64,000 nucleotides of DNA from Azoamicus viridis (GTDB taxonomy: Bacteria; Pseudomonadota; Gammaproteobacteria; UBA6186; Azoamicaceae), in assembly GCA_043390165.1 (NCBI GenBank), contig DAWERM010000001.1, positions 186,001 through 250,000 on the forward strand, written 5' to 3'. Shown piece after piece: positions 29,809 to 40,205 of the stretch. Within the stretch, counting starts at the first letter, position 1. Each line of letters opens with the position of its first letter. A program made the translations under genes and the position numbers. Under the pieces are notes generated by a model. It had not been told where the DNA came from. It saw only the letters and a list, made by a program, of their open reading frames with translations, and did not search any database.

Positions 29809-32421
29809 ATGAAAAAAAATATACATACAGACATAAATCCCACAGAAACTCAAGAGTGGATAGATTCAATAAAATATATAAATAAGCATCATGGAAAAAC
29901 TCGTGCCAAATTTTTAATTAAAACATTAATGTCGGAAATACAATACAAAAAAAAATCATATACAAACACAATAAAATCTGACGAAGATTTAAATTTTGAC
30001 ACAGAAAAAAAATTCGAAAATATAATCAGATGGAATGCTATAGCTATCGTTCTTAAAGCAACTAAAATTGACTTAGAAATTGGAGGACATATAGGAACAT
30101 ATGCATCAGCATCCACATTATACGAAGTTGGATTTAATCATTTTTGGAAATCTGAAAAAAATAAAATCCCAGGAGACCTAATCTATATACAAGGACATTG
30201 TTCCCCAGGAATATATGCACGATCATTTCTGGAAAATAGACTCACAGAAAAAAATCTGAATAACTTTAGAAAAGAAACAAACAAATATGGACTTTCATCA
30301 TATCCACATCCATGGTTAATGAAAAACTACTGGCAATTTCCAACTATATCAATGGGACTTGGTCCTATACAAGCAATATATAACGCAAAATTTATAAAAT
30401 ATATGATAAATAGAAATTTAATAGATAAAAACAAAAATATAAACAGAAAAATATGGTGCATGTGCGGAGACGGTGAAATGGATGAACCAGAAGCTATCTG
30501 TGCACTAACACTAGCTGGAAGAGAAAGACTAGATAATTTAATATTCGTAATAAATTGCAACTTGCAAAGACTTGACGGGCCTGTAAGAGGAAATGGAAAA
30601 ATAATACAAGAATTAGAAAACATATTTTCCAGCTGTAACTGGCATGTAATAAAGCTAATTTGGAACACTGAATGGGATAAATTAATAAATAAAGATAAAA
30701 ATAATATTTTAGAAAAAAGATTATCGGAAATATTAGATGGAGATTATCAAAATTACAAAGCACATGGTACAGAATATATGAAAGAACATATATTCAATAC
30801 AAAAGAACTAAAAACATTGATAAAAAACTACACTTTAAATGATTTTGAAAAATTAAATTTCGGTGGACACGATTACAAAAAAGTCTACTCTGCATACAAA
30901 CTAGCTATGCAAAAAACAGGAAAACCTATAGTAATACTAGTAAAAACAATAAAAGGATATGGCTTAATAAACTCTGGAGAATCGTCAAATTTAGCTCACA
31001 ATATAAAAACCATTAAAAATGAAAATTTAATTAAAATTAAAAACAATTTGGAAATTCCAATATCAGATACAGACGCATTAAATTTAAAATTCTATAAACC
31101 AGAAAATAACAATTACATAATAGAAAAAAGAAAAGCTCTCGGCGGATATCTGCCTAAAAGAAGAATAACAGCATCAGAAACAATAACAATTCAAAGTATA
31201 GAAGAATTTTTAAATACATTAAAAATTAAACACTCACAAAATACATCAACAATAATATCAATTGTTAAAATAATTTCATTATTATGTAAAAACGAACAAT
31301 TTGGAAAATATATAATTCCAATAGTATCAGATGAAGCTAGAACATTCGGAATGGAATCTTTATTTAAACAAATAGAAATATATTCTAGTGTGGGACAACT
31401 ATATCAACCTGTAGATATAAAACAATTTATATGCTACAAAGAATCAAAAACAGGACAACTTATTCAAGAAGGAATAACAGAAGCTGGAGCATTTTGCACA
31501 TGGTTATCATCAGCAACATCGTATAGTAATAATAACAAAACTGTAATACCATTTTATATGTTTTATTCAATGTTTGGATTTCAAAGAATAGGAGATCTAA
31601 TATGGGCAGCAGCAAATGCAAGAGCACGAGGTTTTCTTATCGGAGCAATATCTGGAAAAACTAGTCTTCCAGGAGAAGGATTACAACACTGTGATGGAAA
31701 TAGTCAAATATTAGCCAGTTTAATACCTAATTGCAAAAGCTATGATCCAGCATTCAACTATGAGCTAGCAATTATAATACACACAGGCTTAAAAGAAATG
31801 ATTGAGCAACAAAAAGATATTTTTTACTATATAACAACATACAACGAATCTCACGAAAATACACAAATAATAATAAACAAAAAAATTAAAGAAAATATAA
31901 TAAACGGGATGTATTGTTATAAAAAATCACAACTTAAAACAAAAAATAAAATAGAACTATTGGGAAGTGGAAATATGTTATTTGAAGTAATTGAAGCTAC
32001 TAAAATATTAGAAAATAACTTTAACATCTCAGTAAATATTTGGAGTGTAACAAGTTTTACAGAATTAGCTAGAGAAGCTAAAACAACAATAGCAAATAAT
32101 ACATCACAAAAAAAACTCAACAAGCCATACGTAACAAAATGTTTTGAAAATATAAAACACCCAATAATAGCAATTACTGACTTTTCCAGAATTTACGCAG
32201 AACAAATAAGAGAATTTATTCCAAAAAATTATTTTACTTTAAGTCCAGATGGATTTGGAAAAAGTGATTCTAGAAAAGAATTAAAATTTTTTTTTAAAAT
32301 AGATAAATTTAATATAATAATAACAGCATTAAATAAAATTTTAAACAAAAATATAGATAAGAATTATATAACAAACATTAAAAAAAAATTTAAATTCAAT
32401 TATGAAAATAATAAAAAATAA
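29809..32421 (+). CDS. aceE: pyruvate dehydrogenase E1 component (homodimeric)
   Basis: Thiamine-diphosphate enzyme that decarboxylates pyruvate and acetylates the E2 lipoyl group. At 870 residues it is nearly the full family length of 887. Visible are HIGTYASASTLYEVGFNHFW (substrate region, about 88-107), the ThDP/Mg motif GDGEMDEPEA...INCNLQRLDGP from about residue 219, the regulatory loop KTIKGYG, and EGITEAGAFCTWLSSATSY. TTGGAGT precedes the ATG. First gene of aceE-aceF-lpd, divergent from sdhC. Confidence 0.97.
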   Translation: MKKNIHTDINPTETQEWIDSIKYINKHHGKTRAKFLIKTLMSEIQYKKKSYTNTIKSDEDLNFDTEKKFENIIRWNAIAIVLKATKIDLEIGGHIGTYASASTLYEVGFNHFWKSEKNKIPGDLIYIQGHCSPGIYARSFLENRLTEKNLNNFRKETNKYGLSSYPHPWLMKNYWQFPTISMGLGPIQAIYNAKFIKYMINRNLIDKNKNINRKIWCMCGDGEMDEPEAICALTLAGRERLDNLIFVINCNLQRLDGPVRGNGKIIQELENIFSSCNWHVIKLIWNTEWDKLINKDKNNILEKRLSEILDGDYQNYKAHGTEYMKEHIFNTKELKTLIKNYTLNDFEKLNFGGHDYKKVYSAYKLAMQKTGKPIVILVKTIKGYGLINSGESSNLAHNIKTIKNENLIKIKNNLEIPISDTDALNLKFYKPENNNYIIEKRKALGGYLPKRRITASETITIQSIEEFLNTLKIKHSQNTSTIISIVKIISLLCKNEQFGKYIIPIVSDEARTFGMESLFKQIEIYSSVGQLYQPVDIKQFICYKESKTGQLIQEGITEAGAFCTWLSSATSYSNNNKTVIPFYMFYSMFGFQRIGDLIWAAANARARGFLIGAISGKTSLPGEGLQHCDGNSQILASLIPNCKSYDPAFNYELAIIIHTGLKEMIEQQKDIFYYITTYNESHENTQIIINKKIKENIINGMYCYKKSQLKTKNKIELLGSGNMLFEVIEATKILENNFNISVNIWSVTSFTELAREAKTTIANNTSQKKLNKPYVTKCFENIKHPIIAITDFSRIYAEQIREFIPKNYFTLSPDGFGKSDSRKELKFFFKIDKFNIIITALNKILNKNIDKNYITNIKKKFKFNYENNKK

Positions 32422-32434
32422 AATAGGAAAATAA

Positions 32435-33577
32435 ATGATAAAAAATGTATGTATACCAAATATTAATAGTACATCTATAATAAAAATAGTAGATATACCT
32501 ATATCTGTAGGAGAAAAAATATCAAAAGATGATATTATAGCAACAATAGAAGCAGGAAAAGCATCTATAGATATCCCATGCCCATTTAATGGAACAATAG
32601 ATAAAATATCAGTTTCAATAGGAGATATAGTTGAAAATAATTCTATAATATTAAGCGTAGCTGAAGAAATAAAGACTAAAGAAAAAAACGATATTAATAA
32701 AAGCGAAATCTTAACAACCAAAAATATATACGCAAGCCCAAGCGTACGACGACTTGCTAGAAAATTTGACATAAACATAAACGAAATAAAAAATCCTAAA
32801 GACAATACTAGAATAACTCAAAAAGACATAGAAGCCACCATAAAAAATAATCACCAAAATATAAATAAAAACATTCATACTGAAGAAACATATGTTCTAA
32901 AAATTAATAAAATTAAAAGCATATCAAAAACTATAATTACCAAAAGTTGGAACAAAATACCTCACGTAACACAATTTATCAATGCAGATATATCAAATTT
33001 ACTAATATTCTACAAAAATGAAAAAGAAAAATTAAAAGAAAAAAACATAAAATTAACATTACTACCATTTATAATAAAAATAATATGTAATGCCTTAAAG
33101 TTATTCCCATTATTTAACTCATCCTATGATGAAAAAACAAACAACATAACAATTAAAAAATATTATAATATAGGCATAGTAGTAAACACTGAAAATGGAT
33201 TGTTTATACCTATATTAAAAAATATAGACAAAAAAAACATAATAGAAATATGTATTGAATTAAATGAGAAAGTAGAAAAAACTAAAAATAACACTCTAGA
33301 AAATAGTGACTTAGAAAATGGTTGCTTTACTATTTCAAATCTAGGAAACAAAATTACTGGATTTTTTACTCCAATAATAAAATATCCAGAAACAGCAATA
33401 CTAGGAATATCAAAGTATGAACAAGCACTAAAAATAGTTAACAATAAAATAAGACGTAGAACACTATTGCCTCTATCTCTATCATACAATCATATTGTCG
33501 TAAATGGAATTGACGCTGCTAATTTTATAAACAAAATATGCGAGCAATTAAATGATATTAGAACTACCATTATGTAA
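32435..33577 (+). CDS. aceF: dihydrolipoamide acetyltransferase E2, single lipoyl domain
   Basis: Core of the pyruvate dehydrogenase complex; transfers acetyl groups from lipoate to CoA. Only one lipoyl domain is present (1-75, lipoyl Lys 42 in IEAGKASIDIP), against three in E. coli, so the protein is 380 residues rather than 630. A peripheral-subunit-binding domain follows (ASPSVRRLARKFDI, 100-113), then the catalytic domain. The active-site motif HRxxDG reads HIVVNG (353-358): the catalytic His is kept but Asp is replaced by Asn. Confidence 0.94.
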   Translation: MIKNVCIPNINSTSIIKIVDIPISVGEKISKDDIIATIEAGKASIDIPCPFNGTIDKISVSIGDIVENNSIILSVAEEIKTKEKNDINKSEILTTKNIYASPSVRRLARKFDININEIKNPKDNTRITQKDIEATIKNNHQNINKNIHTEETYVLKINKIKSISKTIITKSWNKIPHVTQFINADISNLLIFYKNEKEKLKEKNIKLTLLPFIIKIICNALKLFPLFNSSYDEKTNNITIKKYYNIGIVVNTENGLFIPILKNIDKKNIIEICIELNEKVEKTKNNTLENSDLENGCFTISNLGNKITGFFTPIIKYPETAILGISKYEQALKIVNNKIRRRTLLPLSLSYNHIVVNGIDAANFINKICEQLNDIRTTIM

Positions 33578-33591
33578 AAAAAGAAAACTCT

Positions 33592-34956
33592 ATGCTAAAA
33601 ATAAAGACAAATTTAGTAATTATAGGTAGTGGACCTGCTGGATACACATCAGCATTAAGAGCATCAACTCTAAACATAGAAACAATAATAATAGAAAAAG
33701 ACACCACTGTTGGTGGTACATGCCTAAATAAAGGATGCATACCAATAAAAGCATTACTAAATGTATCTAAATTTATAAATAGTACAAAACAAGCAAATGA
33801 ATTTGGAATTACCTGTAATATTAATAATATAAATTTAAAAAAAATTCACATATGGAAAAATAACATAATTAGAAATTTAGATACAGAAATAAAAAATTTA
33901 TGTAAAACAAAAAAAATAAAAATTTTACATGGACAAGCAAGTTTTATAAATAAAAATTTATTACATGTAAAAACAAAACACGAAAATATATCAATAGAAT
34001 TTAACACAGCAATAATAGCAACTGGATCAATTCCTAAAATATCTAGCTTTGAAAAAAAAATAAAAGATATAATAAATTCTGATAAAGCATTAGAACTAAA
34101 AATTATTCCAAAAAAAATTTTAATAATCGGATGTGGAGCCGTTGGCTTGGAATTATCAAATATATTTTCATCTTTAAATTCAATTGTAGATATAGTTGAC
34201 ACATCAAAAAATATACTTCCAGAAATAGATATAGACATAACAGATGTATTAGAAGCACACATAAAAAATTATAATATAAATATATATAAAAACACTGAAA
34301 TAAAAAATATTGAAAAAAAAAATAAAGAATTTATGGTAACATATGGTAATAAAACATTTAAAAAATATAATTTAATAATATCAGCCATAGGCAGAACGCC
34401 AAACACAAACATACTAAATATTGAAAACATCAAAATAAACACCGATATAAATAATTTTATATGTGTGAATGATCAACAACAAACAAATATAAAAAACATT
34501 TATGCATGTGGAGACGTCACAGGACAACCAATGCTTGCACATAAAGCAATGTACGATGGAAAATTAGCAGCGGAAGTGATAGCTGGGTATGCTCATTTTT
34601 CACAAAAAAAATGTATACCACAAGTAATTTATACCAATCCAGAAATAGCATATGTAGGTATATTAGAAAACTCAGCTATTAAAAAAAAAATAAATCATAA
34701 AACATATAAATATCTATGGAAAAACAATGGAAGAGCTATGATATTAAATTCATTAGATGGATTAACTAAAATTATATTTGATGAAAAAAACATAATTATT
34801 GGAGCAGTAATCATTGGAGATAACGCAAGTGAACTAATATCAGAATTATCATTAGCCATAGAAATGGGCTGTTATAAAGATGACCTATCTTTAACAATAC
34901 ACCCTCATCCTACATTATCAGAAACAATTATTCAGGCTATAGAGACTAAAAATTAA
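33592..34956 (+). CDS. lpd: dihydrolipoamide dehydrogenase E3
   Basis: FAD enzyme that reoxidises dihydrolipoamide with NAD+. The 454 residues show the FAD site IIGSGPAGYTSALRA (10-24), the redox pair Cys 44/Cys 49 in GGTCLNKGCIP, the NAD site IIGCGAVGLELSNIF and the C-terminal His 439-Glu 444 dyad in HPHPTLSE. All catalytic residues are present. It lies 14 bases after aceF. Confidence 0.96.
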   Translation: MLKIKTNLVIIGSGPAGYTSALRASTLNIETIIIEKDTTVGGTCLNKGCIPIKALLNVSKFINSTKQANEFGITCNINNINLKKIHIWKNNIIRNLDTEIKNLCKTKKIKILHGQASFINKNLLHVKTKHENISIEFNTAIIATGSIPKISSFEKKIKDIINSDKALELKIIPKKILIIGCGAVGLELSNIFSSLNSIVDIVDTSKNILPEIDIDITDVLEAHIKNYNINIYKNTEIKNIEKKNKEFMVTYGNKTFKKYNLIISAIGRTPNTNILNIENIKINTDINNFICVNDQQQTNIKNIYACGDVTGQPMLAHKAMYDGKLAAEVIAGYAHFSQKKCIPQVIYTNPEIAYVGILENSAIKKKINHKTYKYLWKNNGRAMILNSLDGLTKIIFDEKNIIIGAVIIGDNASELISELSLAIEMGCYKDDLSLTIHPHPTLSETIIQAIETKN

Positions 34957-35004
34957 AATCTAAAAAAACCACATCGACTATAAAACTATTTATATTAATT
35001 TTTA

Positions 35005-35033
35005 TTGATTACAAAATAATAAAAAACTAAAAT
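35005..35033 (+). promoter_or_regulatory. putative promoter of norQD
   Basis: TTGATT, 17-base spacer, TAAAAT, about 31 bases before norQ in the 108-base gap after lpd. Weak evidence given the base composition. Confidence 0.3.
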
Positions 35034-35064
35034 ATATAGATATAATTCGCATAGATTTAAATAC

Positions 35065-35835
35065 ATGTCCACATACTACAAAGAAATAGCTAATGAATCA
35101 ACTATATTTAAACATGCTTTCTATAATAAAATACCATTAATGATAAAAGGTCCAACAGGCTGTGGAAAGTCGAGATTTATAGAAAAAATGGCAAATCAAT
35201 TAAACAGACCACTAATTCAAATAGCGTGTAATGAAGAAACATCTGCTGTTGATTTGCAAGGAAGGTATCTTATACAAAATGGAAATACAATATGGCAAGA
35301 TGGACCAGCTTCAGTTGCAGCTAGAATTGGAGCTATTTTATATTTAGATGAAATTTCTGAAGCAAGAGAAGATATAATTGTAGTATTACATCCATTAGCA
35401 GATCACAGAAGAGAAATATACATAGATAAAAAAAATGAAACAATAAAAGCATCAAGTGACTTTATGTTAGTTGTGAGCTATAATCCAGGATATCAAAGTA
35501 AATTCAAAGAATTAAAGCCATCTACAAAACAACGGTTTATAGCTATGCAATTTAATTATCCAAAACAAGAAATTGAAGAAGAAATATTGTGCGAAGAAAC
35601 AAATGTAAAAAAAGATATATCAAAAAAATTGGTATTGTATGCACAAAAACTTAGAAATTTGAAAGAATTAGAATTACTAGAAACAGCATCCACTAGATTA
35701 CTTGTAAATTCTGCAAAACTAATTGTATCAGGAGTAAACCCAATAATAGCTTGTAATACGGCTATAATACAACCATTAACAGATGATATAAGTGTGCAAA
35801 ATAGTTTGAATGATATATTAAACCTTATATTTTAA
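35065..35835 (+). CDS. norQ: NO reductase activation AAA+ ATPase NorQ
   Basis: MoxR-family AAA+ protein of the CbbQ/NorQ group, which with NorD inserts the non-heme iron into NorB. At 256 residues it carries Walker A GPTGCGKSR (29-37), Walker B LYLDEISEA (about 92-100), sensor 1 VVSYNPGYQSKFKELKPSTKQRF and an arginine in that stretch. It precedes norD by 7 bases; norCB lie about 5 kb away on the other strand. Confidence 0.94.
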   Translation: MSTYYKEIANESTIFKHAFYNKIPLMIKGPTGCGKSRFIEKMANQLNRPLIQIACNEETSAVDLQGRYLIQNGNTIWQDGPASVAARIGAILYLDEISEAREDIIVVLHPLADHRREIYIDKKNETIKASSDFMLVVSYNPGYQSKFKELKPSTKQRFIAMQFNYPKQEIEEEILCEETNVKKDISKKLVLYAQKLRNLKELELLETASTRLLVNSAKLIVSGVNPIIACNTAIIQPLTDDISVQNSLNDILNLIF

Positions 35836-35842
35836 ATATATT

Positions 35843-37792
35843 ATGGAAAATTTTTTTTTCAAAATAATAAAAAAAGTTACAAATTTCAAAAAAACCGAAA
35901 CTATAGACAATAAAAATGCTTCGATATTAGAAGATAATATTATCAGATTTACATATTTTTCTTGTGCTATAAATAAAAAAGACATAGAAATTATAAACTC
36001 TCTCGACGAAATTGGAAGCTACTACAAAAATAAATTACTATTACCAGCATATATATCATTAGCAAACAATAAAAAAACAAACGATTTATTATACATCTAC
36101 AAAATAGTATTTTCACTAACATCAAAAAAATTAAACTTCTATCTTCCTGAAAATAAAAACTCTACAGAATACGTGTTATTAGCATCAATATTAACAGTAA
36201 AAAAAATACATAAGATAATATTTTTAGAGTATCCAGAAATAAAAAGATTAACATCAGAAATATACAAATTAATCAATTCCAAAAGAGATTCTGTAGAAAA
36301 ATTAACTGGAAACCAATTGTTATTGGAATTAATTTTAAAAAAATTAACATATCATCCCTTACTAATAAATATATTTCTTAAAAAAGAAGAAAAATATATA
36401 ATATATGAAATTGAGAATAAAAAAATAACAACACAAAAAGAACTAATATCTAATTTAGGAATAATGTATAAAAAAATAACTACCCTTCAAAATAAAACAT
36501 CAAATGTAAAGTTAAATCTAGCATGGGGATATTTACATTTTAAAAAATATAATAAAAATAAAGCACATTTAAATATTCATAAAAATATAAAAAGAAAAAC
36601 ATATTTTGAGTCAAAAAAAGAAACCAATTCAAATATAGAAACAATAGAATTAACGAATAAAAAAAATAAAACTCAAACTAATTTATTATTTGAATATAAA
36701 GAAACTGTTGATGAATATTCTGATGGAAATAAAGATACAAGTGGAATAAATGAGAATAATAATGAATTAAATATAATTAACGAATTAAATGTAAAAAATT
36801 GTACAAGAAGCAATATCCAAAGCAATTCTATATTAAAAGCTGATATAATAAACAACATACTCATTAATAATAAAAAAGAAAAAGACGTAATATATACTAA
36901 AAAATTTATCTACGATGAATGGGACTATAAAAAAAACAAATACAAAAAAAATTGGTGTAGCGTTTTTCAAGAAAGATATAAGAAAAATACAAACAATACA
37001 AATGACTTTGAAAAAGTAGACAGAATTATAAAAGAAAAACAAAAAGATATAACTCTATTTAAAGAAAAATTAAGAAGAATATTTAACCTATCAAAATGGA
37101 AAAATAGACAAATATCAGGTACAGAAATAGATTATGACTCATTAATTGACAACTACAAAAACATACTTAAAAATTCATACGAAAAAGTATACAAGTATAA
37201 AAAAAATATAAATACCGATATAACTATATTAATACTAATAGATTCAAGTTTATCTACAGATAGTTCTTTTAAAAAAGAAAGAGTTATCGATTCAATGAAA
37301 AACATACTTCTATTTATATCATCAAGTTTTGATAACATAATAGAAAATTTTTTAATAGCATCATTCTACAGTAACACTAGGCATGATTGTAGATATACAA
37401 TTATAAAAGATTTTAAAGATCATTGGAAATATAAAAAATACACAATCACTAAAATTAATCCACAAGGATACACAAGAATAGGACCTGCAATTAGACATTC
37501 AATACAAATACTAAAAAAAATAAAAACCAAAGAAAAATTGATAATATTGATAAGCGATGGAAAACCAACAGATTATGATGAATATGAAGGAATACATGGA
37601 ATATCAGACGTAAAACATGCTATACTAGAAGCAAATAAAAAACATATAAAAGTAAAGAGCATAATAACAGATCATATTACAAGAGCATACCTTCCCAGTA
37701 TGTTAGGCCTCAAAAACTATTCAATAGTTTCAGACGACAAAACGTTATCTAATAAAATTTTAAAACTAATATATAATTCCATAAAAACATAA
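35843..37792 (+). CDS. norD: NO reductase activation protein NorD (VWA domain)
   Basis: Partner of NorQ. The 649-residue protein has a divergent, lysine- and asparagine-rich first 400 residues and a C-terminal von Willebrand A domain. The metal-ion site is LILIDSSLSTDSS (DxSxS), with a later Thr in NPQGYTRIGPAIRH and Asp in LISDGKPTDYDEYEG. The last part (DHITRAYLPSMLG) fits NorD. It faces the SCO gene with only 6 bases between the stops, leaving no room for a normal terminator. Confidence 0.92.
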   Translation: MENFFFKIIKKVTNFKKTETIDNKNASILEDNIIRFTYFSCAINKKDIEIINSLDEIGSYYKNKLLLPAYISLANNKKTNDLLYIYKIVFSLTSKKLNFYLPENKNSTEYVLLASILTVKKIHKIIFLEYPEIKRLTSEIYKLINSKRDSVEKLTGNQLLLELILKKLTYHPLLINIFLKKEEKYIIYEIENKKITTQKELISNLGIMYKKITTLQNKTSNVKLNLAWGYLHFKKYNKNKAHLNIHKNIKRKTYFESKKETNSNIETIELTNKKNKTQTNLLFEYKETVDEYSDGNKDTSGINENNNELNIINELNVKNCTRSNIQSNSILKADIINNILINNKKEKDVIYTKKFIYDEWDYKKNKYKKNWCSVFQERYKKNTNNTNDFEKVDRIIKEKQKDITLFKEKLRRIFNLSKWKNRQISGTEIDYDSLIDNYKNILKNSYEKVYKYKKNINTDITILILIDSSLSTDSSFKKERVIDSMKNILLFISSSFDNIIENFLIASFYSNTRHDCRYTIIKDFKDHWKYKKYTITKINPQGYTRIGPAIRHSIQILKKIKTKEKLIILISDGKPTDYDEYEGIHGISDVKHAILEANKKHIKVKSIITDHITRAYLPSMLGLKNYSIVSDDKTLSNKILKLIYNSIKT

Positions 37793-37798
37793 TCAAAT

Positions 37799-38362
37799 TT
37801 ACTTCAATGACATGACTATTTTTACAAAATTAGAATAACTTTTATCCAAACCTTGATGATGTAATTTTATAACTCCACTTTTATCTAAAACCACAATTAA
37901 ATTAGAATGAGTATACTCATCTCCTTTTTCTCTTCTGTATTTAATTCCAACAGCTAAAGCTATTTTCATAGTATCACTTTTACTGGCCTTAAATAATCTC
38001 CACCGATTACTGTTTAATCTTTTTTCTAAAAAAAATTTTTCTAGATTACTAGTAGTATCTCTATCAGGATCCAAAGAAATTAAAGTAAAACCAACATCAT
38101 TGATAACATCATTTGGTATAATTTTCTCTATAAATTTCATATTGCTAATTATAATTGGACATATAGTCTTACAATTAGTATAAATCATAGCAAATATTTG
38201 TATCTTATCTTTTAAATCAGAAAACATAACAGATTTACCATCTTTTTCAATCAACTCTACATTTAAATTATATATAGAATCCTCTGGCAAAGAAACAGGC
38301 ATAGAAAATACTGGCAATAAAAACCAAAAAAATAAACCTACTTCAACTAATATCTTTAGCAC
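37799..38362 (-). CDS. SCO1/SenC-type copper chaperone
   Basis: Periplasmic membrane-anchored thioredoxin-fold protein that handles copper for copper enzymes. A hydrophobic N-terminus (about 4-22) precedes the fold. The copper ligands Cys 64, Cys 68 (CKTIC) and His 152 (YTHSN) are present. It is 187 residues long. It lies downstream of nirV and nirK and overlaps nirV by 20 bases, so a role in NirK copper loading is plausible; it could instead or also serve the cbb3 CuB site. Confidence 0.88.
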   Translation of the reverse strand: MLKILVEVGLFFWFLLPVFSMPVSLPEDSIYNLNVELIEKDGKSVMFSDLKDKIQIFAMIYTNCKTICPIIISNMKFIEKIIPNDVINDVGFTLISLDPDRDTTSNLEKFFLEKRLNSNRWRLFKASKSDTMKIALAVGIKYRREKGDEYTHSNLIVVLDKSGVIKLHHQGLDKSYSNFVKIVMSLK

Positions 38363-39107
38363 ACCTAAACCCTAAACTATTAATAGTATAATGAGCTTTT
38401 AAACTATTTCTAAAAGCGTACCGCATAAACGCAACATAATCTGACGAATCAATTGAATTTATAGCAACAGCCCCACAATACAAAACATCCTCCAACCCAC
38501 CACCTTCAGCATCTGTATTTAATATAATAACACTATTAAAATCTTGAACCCATTCCCATATAACTCCATAAACTCCATACACATCAAAACAATTTTTTTC
38601 CATGCTTGCTATACTAATTAAATTACCAGAATGCCTACTAGCATACCAATCTAAAACATTTTGTAAATACTTATATTTATCTTTATAGCAATTAGTACTT
38701 ATATATTCCCATTCATCAATATTTGGTAGTCGTTTCCCATAAAAATTACAATATGCATCTGCAACAAACCAAGAAACATTAACAACTGGAAAGCTAGATA
38801 TAACATTAAAATCAAAATCATCCCAATGACTTAAATAATCCTTATCTGCAAATACAAACTTTATATTTTCCTTACTCCATTCTGGATTACTTAAAACAAA
38901 ACTTTTAAAATCTTCATTAGTGACAGGATACATATCAATCAAAAATGACTGAACATAAATATCATCAAAATCACTACCAGTTTTGAATAACGGAGTATAG
39001 TACCCATCACGAACAAGTACCATATTTTTTTGCAAATCAAAGCTTACCGCAAACAAGAAACTATTATACAATAATACAATAATACAAACACATCTGCAAA
39101 AAAACAT
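38343..39107 (-). CDS. nirV: NirV-like SUMF1/FGE-domain protein
   Basis: A 254-residue protein with a signal peptide (about 1-20) and a formylglycine-generating-enzyme-like (SUMF1) fold: FLIDMYPVTNEDFKSFV, FPVVNVSWFVADAYCNFYGK, RLPNIDEWEY, IWEWVQDF and SLGFRCAKD at the C-terminus. NirV proteins of this family accompany nirK in several denitrifiers; their exact role is unknown. It starts 26 bases after nirK and overlaps the SCO gene. I did not see the cysteine pair of true sulfatase activators, so sulfatase maturation is unlikely. Confidence 0.82.
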   Translation of the reverse strand: MFFCRCVCIIVLLYNSFLFAVSFDLQKNMVLVRDGYYTPLFKTGSDFDDIYVQSFLIDMYPVTNEDFKSFVLSNPEWSKENIKFVFADKDYLSHWDDFDFNVISSFPVVNVSWFVADAYCNFYGKRLPNIDEWEYISTNCYKDKYKYLQNVLDWYASRHSGNLISIASMEKNCFDVYGVYGVIWEWVQDFNSVIILNTDAEGGGLEDVLYCGAVAINSIDSSDYVAFMRYAFRNSLKAHYTINSLGFRCAKDIS

Positions 39108-39133
39108 GATACAAAATTAACTACAAAATACAA

Positions 39134-40132
39134 TTAATTTTTTGAAGAATAAACTTCACTATTATCTTGACCTACAACCTTTAATAAACCTATAGCACCT
39201 TTATTAAAAGCTCTAAAAATAGAATGATCTACTAATACATATGTACCAGGTACCAAAACTTGAAAATCAACTATAACTGATCCACCTGCTGGTATAAGAG
39301 TTGTTTGTACATTACTATTAGGAATAGATCCTGCTTCAGTATAAACCTTGTCAAAAATTGCTCCAATTACATGAAATGATGAAACTAAATTAGGTCCACC
39401 ATTTCCAACATATAATCTAACTTTATCCCCAACATTTGCAACTAAAGCTTTGTTATCTACCAAAGATCCAACTCTTCCGTTAAAAACCACATACTCAGGT
39501 ATCTCTGAAAAAGCCTTTTCCTGACTAAAAATTTGCATTCCTTTTTTTCCATTTGAACCATCTGTATAGAATTCAGATTGCATTACATAATATTCTCTAT
39601 CTACACTTGGTAATCCTTTATAAGGCTCAACCAAAATTAATCCATACATTCCATTAGCAATATGCAAAGGAACAGGTGGTGTAGCGCAATGATATACATA
39701 CAAACCAGGATTTAATGCTTTAAAAGTAAAAACAGATGTACGTCCAGGTGCCGTATTAGACACAGCAGCTCCACCACCAGGACCTGTTACAGCATGTAAA
39801 TCTATATTATGAGGTAACTTGCTATTTTTATTATTATGCAAATGAAACTCAACTATATCATCTTGTCTTACTCTAATAAACTTGCCAGGGACAGACCCAT
39901 CAAATGTCCAAAAATTATATTTAACACCATCTGCTAACTCTTTAACAATTTCTATTGTTTCAAACTTAACAACAACATATGCCGGATAATTTCTTTTTAT
40001 AGGAGGTGGAACATCTGGAGCAAATGTAGTAATTGCCTCTATCTTTGGCAACTCTTTACTTATAGCAAAATTTCCTATACCGATAAATACGGTTAAAAAC
40101 ATCGCAAAAATTGACATTACCAGTTTTTTCAT
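39134..40132 (-). CDS. nirK: copper-containing nitrite reductase (AniA-like class)
   Basis: Periplasmic trimeric enzyme reducing nitrite to NO. The 332 residues have a Sec-type signal peptide (1-24) and two cupredoxin domains. All ligands are visible: type 1 copper His 108, Cys 149, His 157, Met 162; type 2 copper His 113, His 148, His 303; catalytic Asp 111 and His 254. The YHCATPPVPLHIANGMYG loop resembles the Neisseria AniA class, not the Alcaligenes class. AAGG precedes the ATG. Order on this strand is norC-norB-nirK-nirV-SCO. Confidence 0.97.
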   Translation of the reverse strand: MKKLVMSIFAMFLTVFIGIGNFAISKELPKIEAITTFAPDVPPPIKRNYPAYVVVKFETIEIVKELADGVKYNFWTFDGSVPGKFIRVRQDDIVEFHLHNNKNSKLPHNIDLHAVTGPGGGAAVSNTAPGRTSVFTFKALNPGLYVYHCATPPVPLHIANGMYGLILVEPYKGLPSVDREYYVMQSEFYTDGSNGKKGMQIFSQEKAFSEIPEYVVFNGRVGSLVDNKALVANVGDKVRLYVGNGGPNLVSSFHVIGAIFDKVYTEAGSIPNSNVQTTLIPAGGSVIVDFQVLVPGTYVLVDHSIFRAFNKGAIGLLKVVGQDNSEVYSSKN

Positions 40133-40205
40133 ATAGTTTTCCTTATATTATAAAAACAAAACGATAACACAAAAAATATTACCATAACTAAAATAATTTT
40201 ATATT

